From assembly GCF_001571325.1 (NCBI RefSeq), contig NZ_BCTO01000032.1:62001-126000 (forward strand): a DNA stretch of 64,000 nt. Direction: 5' to 3'. The DNA comes from Delftia tsuruhatensis NBRC 16741 (GTDB lineage: Bacteria; Pseudomonadota; Gammaproteobacteria; Burkholderiales; Burkholderiaceae_C). Under the pieces are notes generated by a model. That model made no database searches and had not been told where the DNA came from. It saw only the letters and a list, made by a program, of their open reading frames with translations. Both the position numbers and the translations under genes were made by a program. The stretch's first letter is position 1. The number at the start of each line of letters is the position of its first letter. This document shows, piece by piece, positions 36,845 to 45,764 of the stretch.

Positions 36845-39829
36845 TCAAACCTGGGCTGCAGCCGCGCCCGCAGCACGCGAGGCCAGGGCCTGGAGCATGG
36901 CGCACAGCGATGCCTGCAGCGGCAGCGGCCATTCGGCCGGGGGCAGCAGGCGGTCGGCGGCCATGTCGCGCAGGGCAAAGCCTTCGATGTCGATCTCATG
37001 GCCGGGCTCGTAGTACGGCATGGCCGCGCTGTGCAGCAGTTCCACGCGCCAGTGCTGCACGGCAAAGTCCCGCAGGTGCAGGTAGATGCCGGGGCCATCG
37101 CACACGGGGCCGGCATGAAAGCGCCATGGCCCTGCCAGGCCGTCCAGCGCCTGCTGCGTGAGCCGTATCGGTGCCAGGGGCTGCAGCAGTTCCTGCTGCC
37201 ACTGGCTGGACAGCGGCAGGTCGGCGGGCGCATCGACCTGCTCGACCAGGGCCTTGAGGCCGTAGTCGGCCAGGCATTCGCGCCACTGCGCACGCTCCTG
37301 CTCGGTGGCCTGCGCGGGGTGCCACAGGGCGATGCGGCCCTCGGCCGGCAGTTGCACCGCGTCGCTCTCGGCATCGACCAGGGACAGGTCCTCGGCAATG
37401 CGCAGGCTGAACGGCTGGCCGGCCGCGGGCTCCACCCGCCAGACCAGGCCCTGGGCCACCACGCGCAGCAGCGGGTGTTCCAGGAAGAGGCGGCGCCAGG
37501 TGGCCAGCGGCCAGTGCCGGCCCAGCATCAGGCAGGACTGCAGGCGCGGCGCCTGCTGCTGCAGCACGGCCTTGATGCCCTTGGACAGCGTCTTGAGCCG
37601 CGCGGCGGCCGCCTCCCACTCCGTGCGCAGGCCCTCGTCGGCCAGGGCCGGCAGGCTGCGCACCAGCTTGCCGGCCGGCGTGCGCAGGCGCAGCGACAGG
37701 TCGCCCTGCAGCAGCACGTCATAGGTCTGCGCGCCCACCTGCAATTGCACGCCCCGGCCCAGGTCGAAGTCCGGGGTCAGCTCGTCGCCGAGGTCGGCCA
37801 GCGCCATGCCGCGCCGCGTGGCGGCCTCGGCCAGCACGGCCTGTGCAGCGGCCAGCACGCTGGGCTTGAGCGTCTTGCCGGTGGCCAGGGCCTGCACGCA
37901 GGACAGGGCATAGACCGTGTCGAGCCGGCCCAGCTGCTGCAGCGCGACCACGGCGCGCTCCTTGCGCGTCTTGTGCCAGGCCAGGGCGGCCGAGGACAGC
38001 ACATCGACGATGCGGTCGTCCGCCGCGCCGGGCAGCAGCTTGAGCACCCAGCGTGATTCGGGCGCGCCATCGGCAGCCACCCAGTGCTGGACCAGGGCCA
38101 GGGCCAGCCGCGCGCGATTCTCGGCGCTGGCCTGGGCCAGCAGTTGGCGGGCCAGCGCAGGCAGCTCCTGCGGGCTGGTGGCCGCCAGGTGCAGCAGCGC
38201 ACGCGCGGCCTGGGCGGACAGGGGCGCGAGCAGGTCCAGCAGCGCCGGCTGGTCCAGCGCGGCAATGGCGGGCGACAGGCGCTGCAGGCTGACGGCCTGG
38301 GCTTCAAGATCTGCCAGGGAGCCGGCACCATCGCTGCCTGCCGGCGCGGCCTCGCCGGCAGGTGGCCTGGCTGCGTCCGCAACCGGGGCTGCGGCACCCA
38401 GATCCTTCAGGCGCGCCTGCACCGGGCCTTGCTCGGCCACGTCCAGCAATCCACCGGACAGCAGTGCCGACAGCAGGCTGCCAGACGCCGGATCAGGATG
38501 GGCCACCAGCACATCGCGGTAGGCCAGCACCAGGTTCTTGTTGGGCTTGGCCAGCCAGCCGGCGGCCTGGGGCGCATCCACGGGCAAGGCAGACAGGGCC
38601 TGTGCCAGCGCCGCACGCAAGCCCTTGGAGGCACTGCTGGAGGCGGCCTTGCCCAGTTGCGGCAGCAGCCGCTGCAGCGTGTCCACGCGCAGCACGGGCA
38701 GCAGGTGCGTGAGCGGGCCGGCGGCCAGCCGGGCCAGGTCGCCAGGGCGATCGGCCAGCAGGGTCTCGGCCACCGGGGCGTAGCCGGCGCGGTCGGATTC
38801 GTGCTTGCAGCCGTCTGCGCAGGCCGGCAATAGCAGCGGCAGCAGGGCCGGCCACCGGGCGTCCCACAGCCGCTGCGCCACGACGGGATTGATCGCCAGG
38901 TGGCCCAGTTGCTTGAACCAGGCGGCCAGGGGCGCAGCGTCGGTCTGCAGCATGCGCTCCACCAGGGCACGGTCATGCGGCCAGTCATCGTCCGAGGCAA
39001 AGCACAGGGCCTTGAACAGGTCCTGGGCCAGCAGGTCGCGGCGCGCGGCATCGGCCGTCTCCCAGCGCGATGCGATCAGCACGGGCTCGGGCAGGCGCAG
39101 TTGGTCAAGCACGGCGGGGAATTGCGCAAAAAAATCCCGCCACAGCGCCCAGCGCTGCGCTGCAGGCCGCGTGCGCTGCAGCGGCAGCTGGCGTTGGACG
39201 ATGTCGCGGCTGAGCTGGCCGCCGCCGTCCTCGATGGCCATGGCCAGCAGTTCGGGCTCGGGCAGCTGGTGCAGCAGGTGCTGCCACTGGCAGTAGTACT
39301 GCGCGCCGGGCGCAATGCCGGCCTTTGCGCTCAGTTCCCGCGCCCAGCGCAGCAGGGCGGTGATCTCGGCACTGGACATGCCTTCATGGCCCAGCACGCC
39401 GAACACCTGCCTGAGCACGAGGTCGTAGCCATCGCGCAGTCTCCAGGGCTGGTGGGTGCGGCTGCCCCAGTCATCCAGCCAGGCGCGGGCCAGTGCCGTC
39501 AGCTCTGCGGTCAGCTCGGCACTGCGCCGGGGCACGCCCGGGTTGCCTCCATAGAACTGTCCCAGCGGAAGGCTGATGCGCGCCAGCGCCAGCCACAGCG
39601 CGTGGTCGCGCTGCCAGGGCGCATGCTCGACGGGCAACTGGTGCAGCCGCTCCTGGCACAGGCTGCTGCTGTCGCGCAGGAAGTCCGCCACCTCGGCATC
39701 ACGCCCCTGGGCCAGGCGCTTTGCCAGTTCGGCGGCAAAGGCCGGCATGCCCTCGCGCCCGGCCGGCGCGGCCGTGTGCAGTTCGTACAAAGCCTGCAGG
39801 GGAAGCGCTGCTGTCTCGTTGTTGCTCAT
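36845..39829 (-). CDS. DUF4132 protein, second tandem copy
   Basis: 994 aa from ATG 39829 (MSNNETAALPLQALYEL), 23 bp ahead of the third copy. Same architecture: long alpha-solenoid-like N-terminus, then TWRRLFLEHPLLRVVAQGLV, LRIAEDLSLVDAE, IALWHPAQ, LADYGLKALVEQVD and PGIYLHLRDFAVQHW. It is the most divergent of the three by eye (for example ADYGL where the others read ADYEL). Carries a Gly/Ala/Pro-rich insertion near the middle (ARPPAGEAAPAGSDGAG). Confidence 0.9.
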   Translation of the reverse strand: MSNNETAALPLQALYELHTAAPAGREGMPAFAAELAKRLAQGRDAEVADFLRDSSSLCQERLHQLPVEHAPWQRDHALWLALARISLPLGQFYGGNPGVPRRSAELTAELTALARAWLDDWGSRTHQPWRLRDGYDLVLRQVFGVLGHEGMSSAEITALLRWARELSAKAGIAPGAQYYCQWQHLLHQLPEPELLAMAIEDGGGQLSRDIVQRQLPLQRTRPAAQRWALWRDFFAQFPAVLDQLRLPEPVLIASRWETADAARRDLLAQDLFKALCFASDDDWPHDRALVERMLQTDAAPLAAWFKQLGHLAINPVVAQRLWDARWPALLPLLLPACADGCKHESDRAGYAPVAETLLADRPGDLARLAAGPLTHLLPVLRVDTLQRLLPQLGKAASSSASKGLRAALAQALSALPVDAPQAAGWLAKPNKNLVLAYRDVLVAHPDPASGSLLSALLSGGLLDVAEQGPVQARLKDLGAAAPVADAARPPAGEAAPAGSDGAGSLADLEAQAVSLQRLSPAIAALDQPALLDLLAPLSAQAARALLHLAATSPQELPALARQLLAQASAENRARLALALVQHWVAADGAPESRWVLKLLPGAADDRIVDVLSSAALAWHKTRKERAVVALQQLGRLDTVYALSCVQALATGKTLKPSVLAAAQAVLAEAATRRGMALADLGDELTPDFDLGRGVQLQVGAQTYDVLLQGDLSLRLRTPAGKLVRSLPALADEGLRTEWEAAAARLKTLSKGIKAVLQQQAPRLQSCLMLGRHWPLATWRRLFLEHPLLRVVAQGLVWRVEPAAGQPFSLRIAEDLSLVDAESDAVQLPAEGRIALWHPAQATEQERAQWRECLADYGLKALVEQVDAPADLPLSSQWQQELLQPLAPIRLTQQALDGLAGPWRFHAGPVCDGPGIYLHLRDFAVQHWRVELLHSAAMPYYEPGHEIDIEGFALRDMAADRLLPPAEWPLPLQASLCAMLQALASRAAGAAAAQV

Positions 39830-39905
39830 GGTCTGTGGAGTCTTCGGTGATGGGCGATCGGCCGGCCAACGTTTCAAGGGAGCAAAGGTTCACAAAGACA
39901 AGGGC

Positions 39906-42848
39906 TCAGGCAGCCGCCTTGGCCGCCAGGGCCAGCCACTGGCCTTGCAGCGTGGCCAGCAGCGGCTTGGGCAGCCGCGCCGGGTCGGCGCTGGCCCCGT
40001 AACCCTTGCTCAGGTCGTGCACGCGCAGGCCTTCCACGGCCACGGGCAGGCCCAGGTCCAGGTAGGGCGGGAAATAGCCGTGCGACAGCTCCAGGCTCAG
40101 CTCCAGCGCGGGCAGGCGCCACACATGCTCGTTGATGCTGGGGCCATCGCCCACGGGGCCGGGCCGGTAGCCGAACTTCTTGAGCATGGCGCCGAGCTGC
40201 TCCTGCGCCAGCGTGATCGGCGCGGGCGGCAGCAGCATGCCGTTCTTGAACTGGCCGGGCGCTGGCTGCTCGGCGCAGGCGCCCAGCTGGTCGACCAGGG
40301 GCTCCAGCTCATAGTCGGCCATGTAGGCCTGCCAGGCCTCGCGCTCGCCGGGCTGGGCCGTGGCCGGGTGCCAGAGGCTGATGCTGCAGCCAGCGGGCAG
40401 GGTCACGGTTTCATCCTCCACATCGACCAGCGAGAAATCCTCGGCCAGGCGGAAGCTGGTGCGCGCCAGGCCCGGCGCATCCTCTGCGCGCCAGATCAGG
40501 CTGCGCCCCACGATGCGCAGCAGCGGGTGGGCCACGAACAGCCGCTGCCAGCGATCCAGCGGCCAGCGCTTGCCGCTGACCAGGGCCGCCAGCATGCGCG
40601 GCGCCTGTTGCTTGACCACGGTCTTGAGGCTGGTGGACAGGGTCTTGAGCTGCGCGGTAGCGGCCTCCCATTCGGGCTTGAGCGCCTCGTCCTTGACCGC
40701 AGGAATGGTCTTGCTGGCCTTGTTCCTGTCGTTGATGACGCGCAGGCTCAGATCGCCCTGCAGCTCCACGCGGTAGCTGTGCGGCCCGACCGTGACCGTC
40801 AGGCCCTGGCCCAGGCCGAAGTCGGGGGTCAGCTCGTCGAAGAGCTCGGGCACGCTCATCTTGCGGCGGGCAGCGGCAGCGCGCAGGGCGCTGCGCGCCG
40901 TGCGCTGCACCTGGTCCTTGAGCGAGCGCGATTCGGAGATCTCCTGCACGCGCAGCAGAGCGTAGAGGCTGTCCACCTCGCCCAGATGCTCGACAGCGGC
41001 GGCCGCGCGCTGCAGGCGCGGGCGGTTCCAGGCCTGGACGGCGGCCACCAGCGCATCGACCACGCGGTCATCGGCATGGCCGGGCAGCAGCCTGAGCGCC
41101 CAGCGCTGCTTGGGCTCGCCCTCGCAAGCAATCCATTGCTGCACCAGGGCCAGCGCCAGGCGGGCACGGTTGTCGGCCGGAATGCGCGCCAGCAGCTCGC
41201 CGGCCAGCGGCGGCAGGCCGCCTTCGGCAATGGCGGATACGTGCAGCAGCACGCGGGCCGCGTGCTCGGACAGCGGCGCGCACAGCGCCAGCAGCTCGGG
41301 CGTGTCGAAGGGCTTGATGGCCGCGCTCAGGCGCTTGATGGAGGCGATCTGGGCTTCCAAGTCCACGCCGCCAGCGGCAGACGCTGGCGATGCGGCATCC
41401 GCCTGGCTTTCTTCCGATGCCGAGGCGCCCTGCCCGGTCAGGCCCAATTGGTTCAGCCGCTGCTGCACGCTGCTGGCCGAGGCCGCATCCAGCTTGCCGC
41501 CGGCCAGCAACTGCGCCAGCAAGGGACCGACGGCGGGGTCGGGGTGGGCCAGCAGCACGTCGCGGCAGGTCAGCAGCAGGTTCTTGGGCGGCTTGTTCAG
41601 CCAGCCGGCATCCACCAAGCTGGCCAGCGGAATATGGGCGGCCAGGCCGGCCATGGCGGCGCGCAGGCCCTTGGCGCTGCTGCCTGCGATGAGCGGGGTC
41701 AGGGTGGGCAGCGTGGCCTTCAGGCTGGCGGTGTCGAACGCGGGCAGCACATTGACCAGGTCCTTGACAGGCACCTCGGCCAGATCGGCCGGGCGGCGGG
41801 TCACCAGTTCGCGGATCGCGCTGCGGTAGCGGCGCAGCTCGTCCTCGCGGTCGCAGTGCTGGGCAATGGCCGGCAGCAGCAGGGGCAGCAAGGCGGCATC
41901 GTCCTGCTTCATGACATGCATGGCCAGCGCCAGGCTGATCCGATAGCCGCCGTTCTCACGCAGCTGCCTGGCAAAGGGCGCGGGATCCTCGGCCACCAGG
42001 CGGTCCAGCAGCTGCAGCGCACGGGTACGCTCCCCGCCCTGGGCATGGCCCAATTGGCCCATCAGGGTGCCCGCCAGTTCCTCACGCCGTGGGGCATCTG
42101 CGCTGGCCCAGCGCTGCTCTATCAGGTCCGGATCGCCTATGTAGGTCTGGTCATACAGCTCGGGATGCGCGGCAAAGAAGCCCATCCAGGACTTCCAGCC
42201 CTGCCCCTTGGGCTGCTTGGGTTGGCGCTCTTCGCGGTAGTGCACTATCACGTCGGCGAACAGCTTGCCGCCCACGGCGGCGTAGCGCTGCAGGTCGGCA
42301 TCGTTCAGCTGGGCGATCAGCCGCTTCCAGGGCGCGTGGTACTCGGTGTCGGGCTTGTACTCACCTTCCTTGCGCAGCGCCAGCGTCCAGTCCAGCGTGG
42401 CCGTCACTTCCTCGTAGGGCATGCCTGGATAGCAGAGCCAGGGCACCAGGTTGCCCAGCACCATGCCTATGCCTTTGAAGACCGGCAGATCCGCGCTGCG
42501 GGCATGGGCCAGCCATTGCTCGGCCATCACGCGCACTTCGGCGGCCACCTTGGCATTGGTCAGCTTCTCGCTGAGCCCTGCCGGCGCATGGCCGCGCGGC
42601 ACCGTGAGCCGTGCCAGGGCCAGCCAGCGCTCACCGTCATGTGTCCAGGGCGATTCGCTGCTGTTCAGGCGCCCCAGCATGTAAAGGCAGCGCTCCTCGC
42701 AATCACGCAGGAAAACCTGCACCTCATCGGCCCGCCCGTCATGAAGCCGGGCATCAAGTTCGGCGGCAAAGGCCTCTTCGCTGAGGCCTTCGTCCAGCCG
42801 GTCATAGAGATCGCTCAGGGAAGCTGCGTGAAGATCGGTAGTGCTCAT
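39906..42848 (-). CDS. DUF4132 protein, first tandem copy
   Basis: 980 aa from ATG 42848 (MSTTDLHAASLSDLYDRL); the frame is open to 43046 but the extension is not conserved-looking. No Shine-Dalgarno precedes this ATG. Contains WQRLFVAHPLLRIVGRSLIW, FRLAEDFSLVDVE, ISLWHPATAQ, MADYELEPLVDQLG and PSINEHVWRLP. A Ser/Ala-rich linker (GASASEESQADAASPASAAG) splits the solenoid. First gene of the operon, so its upstream region should carry the operon promoter. Followed by a 76-bp gap before copy two. Confidence 0.9.
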   Translation of the reverse strand: MSTTDLHAASLSDLYDRLDEGLSEEAFAAELDARLHDGRADEVQVFLRDCEERCLYMLGRLNSSESPWTHDGERWLALARLTVPRGHAPAGLSEKLTNAKVAAEVRVMAEQWLAHARSADLPVFKGIGMVLGNLVPWLCYPGMPYEEVTATLDWTLALRKEGEYKPDTEYHAPWKRLIAQLNDADLQRYAAVGGKLFADVIVHYREERQPKQPKGQGWKSWMGFFAAHPELYDQTYIGDPDLIEQRWASADAPRREELAGTLMGQLGHAQGGERTRALQLLDRLVAEDPAPFARQLRENGGYRISLALAMHVMKQDDAALLPLLLPAIAQHCDREDELRRYRSAIRELVTRRPADLAEVPVKDLVNVLPAFDTASLKATLPTLTPLIAGSSAKGLRAAMAGLAAHIPLASLVDAGWLNKPPKNLLLTCRDVLLAHPDPAVGPLLAQLLAGGKLDAASASSVQQRLNQLGLTGQGASASEESQADAASPASAAGGVDLEAQIASIKRLSAAIKPFDTPELLALCAPLSEHAARVLLHVSAIAEGGLPPLAGELLARIPADNRARLALALVQQWIACEGEPKQRWALRLLPGHADDRVVDALVAAVQAWNRPRLQRAAAAVEHLGEVDSLYALLRVQEISESRSLKDQVQRTARSALRAAAARRKMSVPELFDELTPDFGLGQGLTVTVGPHSYRVELQGDLSLRVINDRNKASKTIPAVKDEALKPEWEAATAQLKTLSTSLKTVVKQQAPRMLAALVSGKRWPLDRWQRLFVAHPLLRIVGRSLIWRAEDAPGLARTSFRLAEDFSLVDVEDETVTLPAGCSISLWHPATAQPGEREAWQAYMADYELEPLVDQLGACAEQPAPGQFKNGMLLPPAPITLAQEQLGAMLKKFGYRPGPVGDGPSINEHVWRLPALELSLELSHGYFPPYLDLGLPVAVEGLRVHDLSKGYGASADPARLPKPLLATLQGQWLALAAKAAA

Positions 42849-43240
42849 AAAGATGAGGAGATGAACAATGTGGGCAGCCGCAAACCGGGGCCTGCCGGGA
42901 TGGAGACGGGGGTGGAGCCTGCACGGGATGGACGCAAAGGTTCTTGATCCATTCGGACAGTTCCTCGGAAAACTCACAGATTCATGCCCTGCGTATGTCG
43001 TCAGCTTCGGAAAAATCTGTAGCGCCGTCGGCAAGGAATGCGCCATTGTTCAGCGGCACGCGCGCGGCGCGGGCGCCGATCTTGTCAGGTCGCGGACCCG
43101 GGCACTTGACAGGCTGTCAAGCAGCCGACTGCCACCGCTGCGGGCCATGGACTGTACTGGGGACTTTTCGCCCAGGCGTACTGCCCGGCCCCGCCATGCC
43201 GCCGATACCATGGACCGCGACATGACCCCGGAGACACCCC
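42849..43240. promoter_or_regulatory. Divergent promoter region of the DUF4132 operon and alaX
   Basis: 392 bp without a gene. It holds a perfect palindrome CTTGACA-GGC-TGTCAAG (43105-43121), preceded by a near copy of its left half (CTTGTCAGG, 43081-43089). The palindrome embeds a TTGACA on each strand. Possible operator for the operon, for alaX, or for both. Confidence 0.45.
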
Positions 43241-43963
43241 ATGCCCATGCCCCTGTCCCAGACGCACAAGCTCTTTGACGACGACGCCTACCTGGACCGC
43301 TGCGAAGCCACCGTGATCGCGGTCAGCCCCGAAGGCATCGAGCTGGATGCCACGGTCTGCTATGCCCGCAGCGGCGGCCAGGCCGGAGACACCGGCACGC
43401 TGATCCTGGCCGACGGACGCAGCCTGGCGGTCATCGACACCGTCTATGCCGATGACCGCCAGCGCATCCTGCATGTGCTGCAGACCGATGCGCCGCCCCA
43501 GGTCGGCGAGCGCGTGCAGGTAGCCATCGACTGGGACAGGCGCCACCGTCTGATGCGCCTGCACACCTGCCTGCACCTGCTGGGCGTGCTGGTGCCCGTG
43601 CCCGTGACGGGCTGCAGCATCTCGCCGGACTCGGCACGCCTGGATTTCGACCTGCCTGAATCCACGCTGGACAAGGCCGATCTGACGGAGCGCCTGAACG
43701 CCCTGATCGCCGACAGCCATGCCGTGAACGTGGACCGCATCACGCCCGAGCAATTGGCCGCCCAGCCCGACCTGGTACGCACCGCAGGCGCGGCGCCCCC
43801 TGGCGGCACGGCGACGATCCGCATCATCGACATCCCCGGCCTGGACCGCCAGCCCTGCGGCGGCACGCATGTGCGCAGCACGGCCGAGATCGGCACGGTG
43901 GCCGTCACCAAGATCGAGAAGAAAAGCCGCACCAACCGGCGCGTGGTCGTGCAGTTCGCCTGA
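43241..43963 (+). CDS. AlaX-type alanyl-tRNA editing protein
   Basis: 240 aa from ATG 43241 (GGAGA upstream). A free-standing homologue of the AlaS editing domain that deacylates Ser-tRNA-Ala or Gly-tRNA-Ala. Zinc ligands are complete: H108 and H112 (RLHTCLH), C206 and H210 (CGGTH). The N-terminal SGGQAGDTG is the usual glycine-rich motif. Single gene, divergent from the DUF4132 operon. AlaS itself is at 2174-4798. Confidence 0.93.
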   Translation: MPMPLSQTHKLFDDDAYLDRCEATVIAVSPEGIELDATVCYARSGGQAGDTGTLILADGRSLAVIDTVYADDRQRILHVLQTDAPPQVGERVQVAIDWDRRHRLMRLHTCLHLLGVLVPVPVTGCSISPDSARLDFDLPESTLDKADLTERLNALIADSHAVNVDRITPEQLAAQPDLVRTAGAAPPGGTATIRIIDIPGLDRQPCGGTHVRSTAEIGTVAVTKIEKKSRTNRRVVVQFA

Positions 43964-44008
43964 GGCCTGCCGGACCTGCCTGGCCTGCCTTGGCTGCCGC
44001 CCCGTGCC

Positions 44009-44299
44009 TCAGGACATCCAGGACCTGGGCGCCGAGGGGCCACCCGGCTCACGGGACCCCTCGCCGCCCGGAGCCACCCCTTCGGGCTGGCTGCCGGACT
44101 TTCGCATCAGCTGCAGGATCTGATCGAGCTTGTCCTGCTCGACGGCGATCGAGTGCAGCCTGAACAGCACGTACGGAATGAGGACGCTGGCACAGGCCAT
44201 GCCCGCCAGCGCCGTCTGTTGCTGGGAGCTGTCGACGAAGAACGCCGTCAGCAGAAAGATGGCGCCAATGACAGCGCCTATGAAAACCATCACTCTCAT
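44009..44299 (-). CDS. Small membrane protein, unknown function
   Basis: 96 aa from ATG 44299 with AGGGGG upstream. Two membrane helices (about 4-22 and 31-47), then a charged helix (AVEQDKLDQILQLMRK) and a disordered Gly/Pro/Ser tail. No family recognised. Confidence 0.7.
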   Translation of the reverse strand: MRVMVFIGAVIGAIFLLTAFFVDSSQQQTALAGMACASVLIPYVLFRLHSIAVEQDKLDQILQLMRKSGSQPEGVAPGGEGSREPGGPSAPRSWMS

Positions 44300-44625
44300 A
44301 AACCCCCTCTATGTTCCGCAATCGTACCCAAATGTGACTGAGGTGAGTAGAGGCATGCGAGCTGTGGGGTTGCCCGTCGCCAAAAGACGACGGACGGCAA
44401 GTGATTCCCGGCGACAGCCACCGCGCATACCGTGCCGGCGTGACGCCATACCGCATGCTTGGAGCGCAGGTCTTCGAACTGTTTTGACTTGATTCAAATC
44501 AACCCGCCCTCCCCCATCCTGTCTATGCTGGAGGCAGCCATACAAAGCATCCATGGCGACAGACCGCCTGCCGGTCCATGGCCACCGGATGCCAGCCACC
44601 TCACCCGCTTTTCAAGGAGAAAACA
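44300..44625. other. Intergenic region upstream of azurin
   Basis: 326 bp. Only the 3' half is explained, by the FNR-type promoter of the azurin gene. The rest shows no gene or repeat. Confidence 0.5.
44489..44528 (+). promoter_or_regulatory. FNR/ANR-type promoter of azurin
   Basis: A perfect FNR consensus TTGAT-TCAA-ATCAA at 44489-44502, and TATGCT at 44523-44528 as -10. The box centre (44495.5) lies about 40 bp before the expected start of transcription, the class II activator position. Predicts oxygen-limited induction. Confidence 0.8.
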
Positions 44626-45084
44626 ATGGCAATGCAATGGAAACCCGTCCTCTTGGCCCTCGCAATGACTGCCGTCGCCGCACCTGTGCTGGCCGCCGAC
44701 TGCGCCGTCGAGATCGAAGGCAATGACGCCATGCAGTTCAACAAGCCCACCATCAGCGTGCCCGCCAGCTGCAAGCAGTTCACGGTCAAGCTCAAGCACG
44801 TGGGCAAGCTGCCCAAGACGGCCATGGGCCACAACTGGGTACTGAGCAAGACGGCCGACCTGCAGCCCGTGGCCAATGACGGCATCGCCGCCGGCGCCGC
44901 CAAGGACTTCGTGAAGGACAAGGACGCCCGCGTGATCGCCCACACCAAGGTGATCGGCGGCGGCGAGACCGACTCCGTGACCTTCTCCACCGCCGCCCTG
45001 AAGGCGGGCGAGGCCTACAGCTACTTTTGCTCCTTCCCCGGCCACTCCGCGCTGATGAAGGGCACGCTGACGCTGGCCAAGTAA
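44626..45084 (+). CDS. Azurin
   Basis: 152 aa from ATG 44626 with AAGGAG seven bases upstream (a second ATG two codons later is possible). Signal peptide 1-23 (VLA-AD). In the mature numbering all type-1 copper ligands fall at canonical positions: His46, Cys112, His117 and Met121 (H69, C135, H140, M144 of the precursor), with Cys3 and Cys26 for the disulfide. A periplasmic blue-copper electron carrier, often feeding nitrite reductase or cytochrome peroxidases under low oxygen, in line with its FNR box. Confidence 0.97.
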   Translation: MAMQWKPVLLALAMTAVAAPVLAADCAVEIEGNDAMQFNKPTISVPASCKQFTVKLKHVGKLPKTAMGHNWVLSKTADLQPVANDGIAAGAAKDFVKDKDARVIAHTKVIGGGETDSVTFSTAALKAGEAYSYFCSFPGHSALMKGTLTLAK

Positions 45085-45254
45085 GCCGGCGATCTGCCCT
45101 GGCCCGGGACCTTGCGCCCCGCGCCCTACCCGGCGGCACTTCGGTGCCGCTTGTCGTTTCCGCCCCTCACATTTGCGGGACCGGGCAAGCCACGCTTGCC
45201 TGGCCTGCCGGTCCCTGCCGATGCATGCCGATCCGTGCCGTTGTGCGCTGCCTC

Positions 45255-45764
45255 TCAGTGCCGGCTGGCGGTCCTGCCGTGCGGGCGGCCCTGCATTTCC
45301 ATGCAACCCTTTTGCATCAGGCGCAGCAGCAGCTGGGTCCAGCTGGCGTCGGCCCATTTGGTGCTTTCCAGCACCAGGGACCGTGCCGACTGCAGGCCGT
45401 CGCCGGGCTGCAGCTCCACGCGGAAACTGCCGCGTTCACGCTGGGACGTGACGGCCACCACGCTGCCCAGCAGGGCGATATCGAGGGAAGGGCGCGGGCC
45501 TTGCGGGCCGTCCAGGTCCACGCGCAGCACGCAGCCGGGGCGAAGTTCGTAGGTCCAGCGGTGGTCGGCATGGCCGGCCGCGCCCATGGCGTTCATTTCG
45601 GCAAGCCGCTGCTCCTGCGTCATGTCGTAGGGGCTGATGATGGGCGCCTGCTGCTGCGGGTAGCCCTGCACGCCGTCCAGGCAGGCGGCCATGAAGACCA
45701 CGGCCGCCGCGCATGCCAGCAGTTTCCAGGCGCAGCGCGGGGCCCGTCGTTCAACGCGGTGCAT
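45255..45764 (-). CDS. Putative lipoprotein, unknown function
   Basis: 169 aa from ATG 45764 with AGGAGC upstream. Basic N-terminus (HRVERRAPR), hydrophobic core and lipobox-like VFMAAC (Cys about 28). The mature part holds TYELRPGCVLRVDLDGPQG and a C-terminal region with two further cysteines. Overlaps the end of the CNNM/CBS gene by 14 bp, so cotranscribed. Confidence 0.75.
   Translation of the reverse strand: MHRVERRAPRCAWKLLACAAAVVFMAACLDGVQGYPQQQAPIISPYDMTQEQRLAEMNAMGAAGHADHRWTYELRPGCVLRVDLDGPQGPRPSLDIALLGSVVAVTSQRERGSFRVELQPGDGLQSARSLVLESTKWADASWTQLLLRLMQKGCMEMQGRPHGRTASRH

Noticed and set aside
33894-42848. WGR domain in the DUF4132 proteins
   Set aside because: No WGR-type motif found in any of the three, unlike MolR-type relatives.
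39576-42947. 1123-codon plus-strand frame opposite the DUF4132 genes
   Set aside because: Antisense shadow; the minus strand carries recognisable DUF4132 motifs, the plus product none. The same holds for long frames at 30336-32885 and 34020-36806.
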